Below are positions 34,348-40,250 of a stretch of DNA of 64,000 nt, piece after piece (position 1 is the first letter of the stretch; every line of letters starts with the position of its first letter). The notes below the pieces were generated by a model, which did no database searches, was not told the DNA's origin, and saw only the letters and a list, made by a program, of their open reading frames with translations. This stretch comes from Pseudooceanicola endophyticus (GTDB lineage: Bacteria > Pseudomonadota > Alphaproteobacteria > Rhodobacterales > Rhodobacteraceae). The stretch lies in assembly GCF_018760365.1 (NCBI RefSeq), contig NZ_JAHIAB010000010.1:1-64000 (forward strand), given 5' to 3'. The position numbers and the translations under genes were made by a program.

Positions 34348-34383
34348 ACTGGTGACGGCCTCCCCCCGGGGGCCGCATCCAGT
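34348..34383 (+). promoter_or_regulatory. two-tier stem-loop after the 58-aa gene
   Basis: Outer stem ACTGG (34348-34352)/CCAGT (34379-34383) encloses an inner 8-bp stem (34356-34363/34368-34375). It starts 4 nt after the stop codon. It may act as a terminator or 3'-end stabiliser, although no T-tract follows. Confidence 0.5.
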
Positions 34384-34395
34384 GCGCCAGGCACT

Positions 34396-34417
34396 CCCTT
34401 GGTCCGAAACCCAGGGG
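34396..34417 (+). promoter_or_regulatory. CCGAAAC-loop hairpin 2
   Basis: Seven-pair stem CCCTTGG/CCAGGGG (one T-G) with loop TCCGAAAC, followed by CCCACAGAGA at 34421-34430, 25 nt before the ATG at 34446. Confidence 0.75.
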
Positions 34418-34445
34418 CTTCCCACAGAGAGAAGGGCTTTCCCCC

Positions 34446-34571
34446 ATGTTTATCCTGCAAGCGCAGATTGATGGCGCTTGGGTCGATCAGCACGACGACC
34501 CGCGCCCCTATGCTCAGATCAACCTGTTCGCCGCCCCCCGGGGCGCGTGGACCCGGCTTCGCCGCGTTTGA
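34446..34571 (+). CDS. 41-aa hypothetical phage protein
   Basis: A 41-aa frame starting MFILQAQIDGAWVDQHDD and ending TRLRRV. It begins exactly where the repeated leader (hairpin 2, CCCACAGAGA, purine-rich ribosome site) predicts a start, and the next two-tier stem-loop begins one base after its stop. That context, rather than its sequence, is the evidence that it is real. No function assigned. Confidence 0.55.
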   Translation: MFILQAQIDGAWVDQHDDPRPYAQINLFAAPRGAWTRLRRV

Positions 34572-34612
34572 CCTACCGCAGCGCCGCCCCGGGCGGGCGG
34601 CGTCACCGTAGG
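34572..34612 (+). promoter_or_regulatory. two-tier stem-loop after the 41-aa gene
   Basis: Outer stem CCTAC (34572-34576)/GTAGG (34608-34612) encloses inner CGCCGCCC (34582-34589)/GGGCGGCG (34595-34602). It starts immediately after the TGA. Confidence 0.5.
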
Positions 34613-34624
34613 CCAGAGCCTGCG

Positions 34625-34644
34625 CCCCGGTCCGAAACCCGGGG
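34625..34644 (+). promoter_or_regulatory. CCGAAAC-loop hairpin 3
   Basis: Perfect stem CCCCGG/CCGGGG with loop TCCGAAAC, followed by ACCACAGAGA at 34650-34659, 24 nt before the ATG at 34674. Confidence 0.75.
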
Positions 34645-34673
34645 TTCACACCACAGAGACAAGGAACCACCCC

Positions 34674-35555
34674 ATGAGCTTCCATCGTTACATGCGCGGA
34701 ATGAGCAACGGCGGCGTCATCTCGGCCCGCACCGGCGAAGTCCTGAGCAATGAGGAACTGCAGAAGGTCGTGCCGTCGATCTTCGCGACCGAGGCCCACG
34801 AAAGCCGCTCTGCGCGCTTCGCGCCGATCCCCACCGCTTCCGTGCTGGACGGCCTGCGGGCGGAAGGCTTCGACCCGTTCTTCGCGCAGCAGGCCCGTAC
34901 CCGCATCGAGGGCAAGCAGGAGTTCACGAAGCACATGCTGCGCCTGCGTCACCGCAGCCTGGCACGGGCCAATGGCGAGGCCTTCGAAGTCATCCTGGTG
35001 AATGCCAATGACGGCACCAGCTCCTACCAGATGCTGCCCGGGTTCTTCCGCTTCGTCTGCGCCAACGGCCTGATGGTCGGCGACACCTTCGAAGAGGTGA
35101 AGGTCCGCCATACCGGCGACGCGGTGCATGAGGTCATCGAGGGCGCTTATCGGGTGTTGGAAGAGGCGCCGCGCGTCACGGCGCAGGTAGACGCCTTCAA
35201 GGGCCTGACGCTGAACCAGGACGAACAGCGGGCCTTTGCGGAGGCCGCGCATATCCTGCGCTTCCCCACCGCGCACCCCGAGCAGATCGAAGAGGCCAAG
35301 CCCGCGCCGATCACCGCTGAAATGCTCCTCCGGCCCCGCCGGCGCGATGACCTGGCCGAAAATCTTTGGACCACCTTCAACGTGGTTCAGGAAAACGTCA
35401 TCCGTGGCGGCCAACGCAGCCGGGTCCGCGACGCCAACAACCAGATCCGCAACGTGTCGTCCCGCGCGGTGAAGGGCATCGACCAGAACAAGGCGCTGAA
35501 CCGGGCCCTCTGGACGCTGGCCGAACGCATGACCGAGTTGAAGGGCGCGGCCTGA
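34674..35555 (+). CDS. DUF932-family phage/plasmid protein
   Basis: A 293-aa protein of the DUF932 type found on phages and plasmids. Recognisable parts are the N terminus with TEAHESRSARFAPIPTASVL, RIEGKQEFTKHMLRLRHR near residue 75, and PGFFRFVCANGLMVGDTFEE near 120-140, the usual hallmark. Biochemical function is not established. It is the largest gene of the small-gene region and carries leader hairpin 3 upstream. Confidence 0.8.
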   Translation: MSFHRYMRGMSNGGVISARTGEVLSNEELQKVVPSIFATEAHESRSARFAPIPTASVLDGLRAEGFDPFFAQQARTRIEGKQEFTKHMLRLRHRSLARANGEAFEVILVNANDGTSSYQMLPGFFRFVCANGLMVGDTFEEVKVRHTGDAVHEVIEGAYRVLEEAPRVTAQVDAFKGLTLNQDEQRAFAEAAHILRFPTAHPEQIEEAKPAPITAEMLLRPRRRDDLAENLWTTFNVVQENVIRGGQRSRVRDANNQIRNVSSRAVKGIDQNKALNRALWTLAERMTELKGAA

Positions 35556-35596
35556 CCCACCGGTGACCGCCCCCACGCGGGGCGGCATCCCGTGGG
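35556..35596 (+). promoter_or_regulatory. two-tier stem-loop after the DUF932 gene
   Basis: Outer stem CCCAC (35556-35560)/GTGGG (35592-35596) encloses inner CCGCCCC (35567-35573)/GGGGCGG (35579-35585). It starts right after the TGA, as in the other spacers. Confidence 0.5.
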
Positions 35597-35608
35597 CCAT
35601 GCCTACGA

Positions 35609-35628
35609 CGCCCGACCGAAACCGGACG
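35609..35628 (+). promoter_or_regulatory. CCGAAAC-loop hairpin 4
   Basis: Stem CGCCCG/CGGACG (one mismatch) with loop ACCGAAAC, followed by CCCACAGAGA at 35637-35646, 24 nt before the ATG at 35661. Confidence 0.65.
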
Positions 35629-35660
35629 AGATCTATCCCACAGAGACAGGAGGACGACCC

Positions 35661-35834
35661 ATGCCCGTGACCCGCTACGATTATGCGACCGGCTACCGAT
35701 CGCGCGAGGCGGCCCAGGAGAGCCTTGAGGACGGATTTGCCTCTGGCGACGTGATGGAAGGGGAGCGCCCCCGCATTGAGCCCTATCGCAACGCGCGCGG
35801 CCTGCGCCGCTACAAGATCACGCTGGAGAGCTGA
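35661..35834 (+). CDS. small hypothetical phage protein
   Basis: A 57-aa protein (MPVTRYDYATGYRSREAAQE, ending YKITLES) with an AGGAGG ribosome site. It reads like a small alpha/beta domain. It shares an operon with the methyltransferase-like gene, which starts 4 nt after its stop and has no hairpin leader of its own. Confidence 0.6.
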   Translation: MPVTRYDYATGYRSREAAQESLEDGFASGDVMEGERPRIEPYRNARGLRRYKITLES

Positions 35835-35837
35835 TCC

Positions 35838-36521
35838 ATGCAGCTGGCTTTCTCCTTCATCGCAGAGCGGCCCATGCGCGTCCTGGTCGCGTGCGAATGC
35901 TCCGGCGTGGTGCGCCGCGCCTTCGACCGCCTGGGGCACGACGCCTGGTCCTGCGACCTGAAGCCCGCCGAGGACCGGAGCAACCGGCACCTGGTCTGCG
36001 ACGTGCGCGACGTTCTGGCCGACGGCTGGGACCTCATGGCGGTGATGCACCCGCCCTGCACCAGGCTCTGCAACAGCGGCGTGCGCTGGCTGACCACGCC
36101 GCCCCCAGGGCGGACCCTGGCCGAAATGTGGCAGGAGCTGGACGACGGCGCGGCGCTGTTCTCCGACTGCTGGAACGCGCCAATTCCCCGGATCGCGGTC
36201 GAGAACCCCGTGATGCACCGCCATGCGAAAGAGCGCATCCGGGGTTATGAGCCCTTCGCGCAAACTGTGCAGCCCTGGCATTTCGGGACCGAGGAGGACG
36301 GGCCGGACAATGAGCGCAAGCGCACCTGCTTCTGGCTGAAGGGCCTGCCGCCCCTGAAGGCAACCGGCACCCTGGACGGCACCACGGCGCGCGACAGCGT
36401 CCACAAGGCCAGCCCGGGCGCCAAGCGCGCCACCGAGCGCAGCCGGTTCTTTCCCGGGATCGCCGACGCCATGGCGGCACAGTGGGGCGGCTACGCCCAT
36501 AGCGCCGCGCTGGCGGCCTGA
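35838..36521 (+). CDS. DNA cytosine methyltransferase-like protein
   Basis: A 227-aa protein related to phage proteins usually annotated as cytosine-5 methyltransferases. MRVLVACECSGVVRRAFDRL near the N terminus resembles SAM-binding motif I, and MHPPCTRLCNSGVRWL (about 70-85) contains the PPC of the catalytic motif IV. AVENPVMHRHAKERI (about 118-132) resembles the ENV region. The usual C-terminal target-recognition domain is missing or very reduced, so a nucleotide-modifying or other role is also possible. Two starts are usable (35838 and the ATG at 35874). Confidence 0.6.
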   Translation: MQLAFSFIAERPMRVLVACECSGVVRRAFDRLGHDAWSCDLKPAEDRSNRHLVCDVRDVLADGWDLMAVMHPPCTRLCNSGVRWLTTPPPGRTLAEMWQELDDGAALFSDCWNAPIPRIAVENPVMHRHAKERIRGYEPFAQTVQPWHFGTEEDGPDNERKRTCFWLKGLPPLKATGTLDGTTARDSVHKASPGAKRATERSRFFPGIADAMAAQWGGYAHSAALAA

Positions 36522-36560
36522 CGCATCGCCTGCGGCCCTGCGGGGCCCCAGCACCATGCG
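36522..36560 (+). promoter_or_regulatory. two-tier stem-loop after the methyltransferase-like gene
   Basis: Outer stem CGCAT (36522-36526)/ATGCG (36556-36560) encloses a 5-bp inner stem (36534-36538/36543-36547). It starts right after the TGA. Confidence 0.45.
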
Positions 36561-36570
36561 CCAGCATGAC

Positions 36571-36590
36571 CAGGCCTCCGAAACGGCCTG
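36571..36590 (+). promoter_or_regulatory. CCGAAAC-loop hairpin 5
   Basis: Perfect stem CAGGCC/GGCCTG with loop TCCGAAAC, followed by CCCACAGAGA at 36597-36606, 23 nt before the ATG at 36620. Confidence 0.75.
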
Positions 36591-36619
36591 ATAGACCCCA
36601 CAGAGAGAGGGAATTTCCC

Positions 36620-37030
36620 ATGTCAAACTTCTCGGAACACCAGGCAGAGCAGGACGCGCTGACGGCGCGCTATGATGATCTGTCGCCCATTGGAAACCTG
36701 GCCCATACCCTCGGCGCCGGTATCAGCACCTGCGAGGACGAGGCCGCCGCGCTGGCCTATTGCGCAGAGCGTCAAGACAAAATGGATGCCGCCGAACTGC
36801 GGATCTTCGACGAAGCCCGCGCCGATGCAAACGAGGATACGGCGCGGGCCATGCTCAGCGAACAGGAGCTGGCCACCGTTCTCGCTGCTCTTCGGTTCTA
36901 CCAGGAGAAGGGCATGGGGGACCCGGAGAACCGGAGCGACGCCATCCACGAAATTGCCACCGACTGCGGCAGCTGCATCAGCCTCGACGCGAGCGGAATT
37001 GATGATCTTTGCGAGAAGCTGAACTCCTGA
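36620..37030 (+). CDS. hypothetical acidic phage protein
   Basis: A 136-aa acidic helical protein starting MSNFSEHQAEQDALTARY. The start is set by the leader (hairpin 5 and the box) and a purine-rich AGAGGGAA site; 18 more residues of open frame lie inside the leader and are rejected. No family recognised. Confidence 0.6.
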   Translation: MSNFSEHQAEQDALTARYDDLSPIGNLAHTLGAGISTCEDEAAALAYCAERQDKMDAAELRIFDEARADANEDTARAMLSEQELATVLAALRFYQEKGMGDPENRSDAIHEIATDCGSCISLDASGIDDLCEKLNS

Positions 37031-37041
37031 CGCACCGGCAG

Positions 37042-37080
37042 AGGGGGCGCGCCGGTTATGCCGGCAAAGCTGCGCCCCCT
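37042..37080 (+). promoter_or_regulatory. two-tier stem-loop after the 136-aa gene
   Basis: Outer 9-bp stem AGGGGGCGC (37042-37050)/GCGCCCCCT (37072-37080) encloses inner GCCGG (37051-37055)/CCGGC (37061-37065). It precedes hairpin 6 by only 4 nt. Confidence 0.55.
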
Positions 37081-37084
37081 TCCC

Positions 37085-37104
37085 CGTGCGACCGAAACCG
37101 CACG
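37085..37104 (+). promoter_or_regulatory. CCGAAAC-loop hairpin 6
   Basis: Perfect stem CGTGCG/CGCACG with loop ACCGAAAC, followed by the variant box TCCACAACGA at 37105-37114, 23 nt before the ATG at 37128. Confidence 0.75.
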
Positions 37105-37127
37105 TCCACAACGAAAGGAACCCTCCC

Positions 37128-37367
37128 ATGATCAAGCTCTATCTCTTCGCGCGTGGCCGCTGGTCGCCCTGCCACTATGTCGCCTCTATCACCGCGGCGC
37201 CGGCGCTGTCCGTCCTGCTGTGCCAGGAGCCCCGCCAGCCCGGGCCGGAGGTGACGCTGGATGCCCTGCGCAATCTGCTGCCCGAGGCCTGCGCCTCCAT
37301 CCCCGAGGTGACCGGCTTCCGCATCGAGCAAGGTGATTTCGTCCACGAGGAGGACCTGGCGGCATGA
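37128..37367 (+). CDS. small hypothetical phage protein
   Basis: A 79-aa protein starting MIKLYLFARGRWSPCHYV, with a likely beta-hairpin N terminus and a helical remainder. AAAGGAA precedes the start. No family recognised. The start fits the hairpin-box-ATG spacing of its neighbours. Confidence 0.6.
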   Translation: MIKLYLFARGRWSPCHYVASITAAPALSVLLCQEPRQPGPEVTLDALRNLLPEACASIPEVTGFRIEQGDFVHEEDLAA

Positions 37368-37442
37368 GTGGCCGGGGTACTGGTGGCGGCAACCTTCTGG
37401 CGGCAATGTGCGAGCAACCTTAGTCCATAGGAGGCAGCACCC

Positions 37443-37697
37443 ATGCTAGACACCCCCGCCGTTCGGAAAATGTCTGACGACGAACTTGCCCAGGCAGCGA
37501 GCAATTGTGCCGAGAACAGTATGAACCGCTGGAAAACCGATGCTGAGTTCAAGCGGCGCGAAATGCTGCTGCAACGCGACGTCGCGAAGGCACAGATCAG
37601 CGCGACCTGGTGGACCCGGGCATCGGCGATTGCTGTGGCGGTGTCGGTCGTTGTCACTGCACTGGGCATTCTCATTGAGAGGTTCGCCGGGCAGTGA
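37443..37697 (+). CDS. small membrane protein with C-terminal anchor
   Basis: An 84-aa protein: a helical soluble part (DELAQAASNCAENSMNRW, FKRREMLLQRDVAKAQ) and a C-terminal membrane segment (about residues 60-79, ASAIAVAVSVVVTALGILI). AGGAGG precedes the ATG. This gene lacks a CCGAAAC leader. A tail-anchored phage protein of unknown role. Confidence 0.6.
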   Translation: MLDTPAVRKMSDDELAQAASNCAENSMNRWKTDAEFKRREMLLQRDVAKAQISATWWTRASAIAVAVSVVVTALGILIERFAGQ

Positions 37698-37701
37698 TAG
37701 T

Positions 37702-37745
37702 GCGCCCTTGCCATCCCCTTGCGGGGCCGAAACAGGCAAGGGCGC
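37702..37745 (+). promoter_or_regulatory. variant leader: stem-loop containing GCCGAAAC (copy 7)
   Basis: A perfect 11-bp outer stem (37702-37712/37735-37745) encloses CCCC/GGGG, and GCCGAAAC (37726-37733) lies partly in the internal loop on the 3' side rather than in a terminal octaloop. CCCACAAAGA follows at 37750-37759. Here the stop-codon stem-loop and the leader element appear fused. Confidence 0.5.
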
Positions 37746-37785
37746 GTGTCCCACAAAGAAAGGACGAGGGGGAACCTAGATCCCA

Positions 37786-38097
37786 ATGGAAACTTTTGCA
37801 ATGAGAACCGCTCAGGAGATCAGGAGCTTGGACCCGGAGGCGCGCGGCGCGCTGCTGAAGGACCTGGCCGCCGAGGTGTTCTCCGGTCCCGCCCTCGTCA
37901 GCCGCCTCACCGAGGCCCTGGACATCACCCGGCAGAGCTGGGCGCGCTGGCTGCGAGAGCCCGACAAGATCCCGGCCTGGCCGATCCTGCTCTTGCAGGA
38001 ATGGGCCTTCCGGAAGCGGCTTAGCGCGGATCTCGGCCGCCTGCCTTTCGACGCCGATCCCGCTCGTTCTGGAACCGACGCCCCCGACGTCCCGTAA
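37786..38097 (+). CDS. small helical protein, possible DNA-binding regulator
   Basis: A 103-aa protein. Residues about 38-65 (RLTEALDITRQSWARWLREP) resemble a helix-turn-helix like those of phage Cro or YdaS proteins. An internal ATG at 37801 is an alternative start. The gene converges with, and overlaps by 77 nt, the leftward XRE gene at 38021-38524, so transcription of one could interfere with the other. Confidence 0.5.
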   Translation: METFAMRTAQEIRSLDPEARGALLKDLAAEVFSGPALVSRLTEALDITRQSWARWLREPDKIPAWPILLLQEWAFRKRLSADLGRLPFDADPARSGTDAPDVP

Positions 38098-38524
38098 GGC
38101 TGCGGGTGTCGCAGATCATGCGCATGGTGACCGGCGGAAGCTCTGCCGGTCTCAGCACCACGTCGAAGCCCAGCGTGTTCGCCCAGATCACGAAGGTCTC
38201 CAGGTTCGGCACCTTGTCGCTGTCGTCCCGCTCGATCTTCGCCAGGTGATCCTTCGTCAGGCCGGCGGCGTCTTCCACCTCGGCAATGTTCAGGCGCAGA
38301 TCTTCCCGGCGCTCCCGCAGGAACCGGCGGGCCGCGTCGAAGGTGGTGGCACGGAAATCCATCTGCACCCGGTCATTGATGCGCGGCGGCACGCTGCCGG
38401 AACTGCGGATCCTCGCACGCATGCCGCAGCCCGCCTCGGGGCACCGCACGATGCAGGAGCCCTCTTCCACCGCCTCGATGACCCAGCCCTGTTCTTGCGC
38501 GAGCTTGAGGAATTTCTGATCCAT
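38021..38524 (-). CDS. XRE-family regulator with N-terminal Cys motif
   Basis: A 167-aa protein. It begins with a small domain containing CIVRCPEAGC near residues 24-33, followed by a classic HTH_3 segment (LNIAEVEDAAGLTKDHLAKI) near 95-120, and a basic tail. It should bind DNA. It is the last gene of the leftward replication operon rather than part of the immunity switch, so it may control late or replication genes. Its 3' end overlaps a convergent gene. Confidence 0.7.
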   Translation of the reverse strand: MDQKFLKLAQEQGWVIEAVEEGSCIVRCPEAGCGMRARIRSSGSVPPRINDRVQMDFRATTFDAARRFLRERREDLRLNIAEVEDAAGLTKDHLAKIERDDSDKVPNLETFVIWANTLGFDVVLRPAELPPVTMRMICDTRSLTGRRGRRFQNERDRRRKAGGRDPR

Positions 38525-38542
38525 GCGGTTTCCTTTCTCGGC

Positions 38543-38704
38543 TCAGTCCCAGACGTAATCGGCGTAGGACCGATAGACCATCACGCCCTCGCCGGTCTCG
38601 GGGTTCACGGCCCACCAGCGGCGCGGCGGATCCCCCTCACCCTGCCAGCACTGCCACGGCTCCAGCTTGTCAGGCTGGTACTTGCTCAGGTCTTCGTCGG
38701 TCAC
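38543..38704 (-). CDS. 53-aa hypothetical phage protein
   Basis: A small protein starting VTDEDLSKYQPDKLEPWQ and ending YADYVWD. The GTG start overlaps the TGA of the helicase gene (GTGA), supporting coupled expression. Rich in Trp, Tyr and acidic residues; no family recognised. Confidence 0.55.
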   Translation of the reverse strand: MTDEDLSKYQPDKLEPWQCWQGEGDPPRRWWAVNPETGEGVMVYRSYADYVWD

Positions 38705-40095
38705 AGCGCCATCTCCTCTTGCGCGGCCAGGTCCCAGAACCGCGCCGTCGGCAGGTGGCACCCGACCATGGCCGTGGCCAGCCGCCCGTGCCGGTTCTTC
38801 CGCACGATCAGCTCGACCTTGTTCTTGCAGGCGGCCATGTCCGCTTCCCAGTCCAGCTGCGCATCGACGCTGACGCTGCCGTTCTTGTCCAGCTTGGGGC
38901 CCTCGCGCTCCAGCCAGTATTCCTCACGGTGGCAGAAGATCACCTGGTCGGCGTCGTTCTCCAGCTGGCCGGTCTCCTTGATATCCGAGAGCATCGGGCG
39001 CTTGTCGTCGCGATAGCCGATATCGCGCGAGAGCTGCACGAGGCCGATCACCGGCACGCCCAGCATGCCCGCCATGTGCTTCATCTGGATGGAGACCTCG
39101 GTCATCATCTCGTAGCGCTTGCCGCCCATGGCCCGGGCCAGCTGCACGTAGTCGATCACCACCAGCGACAGCGGCGCGCCGGGCCCGAATTCCCGGTTGA
39201 TGCGCCGGCAGGCCGCATGGATCGCCGGCACGTCCCGCACATGCTTCGGCACGATGCGCAGCGCGCCCTGGGCCGCCTGCAGCGCTCCTTCGGACCAGGC
39301 GCGGAAATCCTTCTCGGACATGTTGCCGGCATCACGCAGCGCGCTGTAGGGCACCCGGGAGAACGACGATGCGATGCGGGTGGCCAGCTCGCGGTGCGTC
39401 ATCTCCAGGGACACGAAGGCAACGCCCTGGCCGCCCCGGAAGGCGGCGTTCTTCGCGATCTCAAGCGCCACGCTGGTTTTCCCCATCGAGGTGGCCCCAC
39501 CAAGCAGGCAGAAGTCTCCCGGCGCCAGCCCTTTCAGGATTTCGTCCAGCGCGCGGATCCCGGTCTTGAAGAACGTCCGCTTGCCCTCGTAGACCTCCCG
39601 CGCGTCGGCGACAGCCTCCGTCATCGCCTTCAGCAGCGACACCGAGCTTTCCTCGTCTGCGCTCTCGGGCAGCGTCTGGAGCGCATGCATTAGGCGCAGC
39701 GCGACCTCCTGGGGCTCTGCCCCACCGGACAGCCCCTCCTGGGCTTGGAACGCCATGTCCGACAGCAGGCGCCGGCTGGCATCCGTCACCACGGCCCGGG
39801 CGTAGTGGCGGACCGAATGCGGCCCCACCCCGGCGCCGGCCAGCCGGGCCAGATAGGACGGTCCGCCCAGTTCCTTCAGCCCCTCGTCATTGGCCAGGGC
39901 CATCTTCATGGTCACCGGGCTGGCCAGGTGCCCCTTGGCGACCCGCCCCGTGATCCCCTCGAAGATCCGACGGTGCACCGGGTCGCAGAAATGCTCGGCC
40001 GTCAGGAAATCGCCCACCTGGTCCAGGCTGTCGTTGTTGACCAGCAGCGAGCCCAGCAGGACCTGCTCTGCCTCTGGCGTGTAAAATTCCGTCAT
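38701..40095 (-). CDS. replicative DNA helicase (DnaB family)
   Basis: A 464-aa DnaB-type helicase. The N-terminal DnaB domain covers about 1-140 (PEAEQVLLGSLLVNNDSLDQ), and the RecA-like motor follows. Walker A is GATSMGKTS at 200-208, VSLEMTHRELATRI is the conserved H1a region, LVVIDYVQL is Walker B, and IGLVQLSRDI is motif H3. It should unwind the phage fork, loaded by the initiator-like protein encoded just upstream. It ATGA-overlaps the preceding 52-aa gene. Confidence 0.9.
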   Translation of the reverse strand: MTEFYTPEAEQVLLGSLLVNNDSLDQVGDFLTAEHFCDPVHRRIFEGITGRVAKGHLASPVTMKMALANDEGLKELGGPSYLARLAGAGVGPHSVRHYARAVVTDASRRLLSDMAFQAQEGLSGGAEPQEVALRLMHALQTLPESADEESSVSLLKAMTEAVADAREVYEGKRTFFKTGIRALDEILKGLAPGDFCLLGGATSMGKTSVALEIAKNAAFRGGQGVAFVSLEMTHRELATRIASSFSRVPYSALRDAGNMSEKDFRAWSEGALQAAQGALRIVPKHVRDVPAIHAACRRINREFGPGAPLSLVVIDYVQLARAMGGKRYEMMTEVSIQMKHMAGMLGVPVIGLVQLSRDIGYRDDKRPMLSDIKETGQLENDADQVIFCHREEYWLEREGPKLDKNGSVSVDAQLDWEADMAACKNKVELIVRKNRHGRLATAMVGCHLPTARFWDLAAQEEMAL

Positions 40096-40250
40096 TTGCG
40101 GTTGCCCTTGTTCTTTGTGGCTTTGGCGATCAGGGCGCGCAGCAGGCGCGTCTCGATCTGGATTTTCTCGCCCGCGTCCCCGGGGACCTGTTTCGAAAGC
40201 CCCTCGATGACGTTCAGGTAGGTGTCGATCCGGGCGAGAAGGTCGGTCAT
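40092..40250 (-). CDS. 52-aa hypothetical protein between initiator and helicase genes
   Basis: A short helical protein starting MTDLLARIDTYLNVIEGL with a Lys-rich end (KATKNKGNRK). Both its start and its stop overlap the neighbouring genes in ATGA-type junctions, good evidence for a real gene in a coupled operon. Its place suggests a role in replication, perhaps as a helicase accessory, but there is no sequence proof. Confidence 0.6.
   Translation of the reverse strand: MTDLLARIDTYLNVIEGLSKQVPGDAGEKIQIETRLLRALIAKATKNKGNRK

Noticed and set aside
37364-37423. 19-codon frame starting in an ATGA overlap with the 79-aa gene
   Set aside because: Gly-rich random-looking sequence with no ribosome site of its own; too short to support without conservation data, although the overlap is suggestive.
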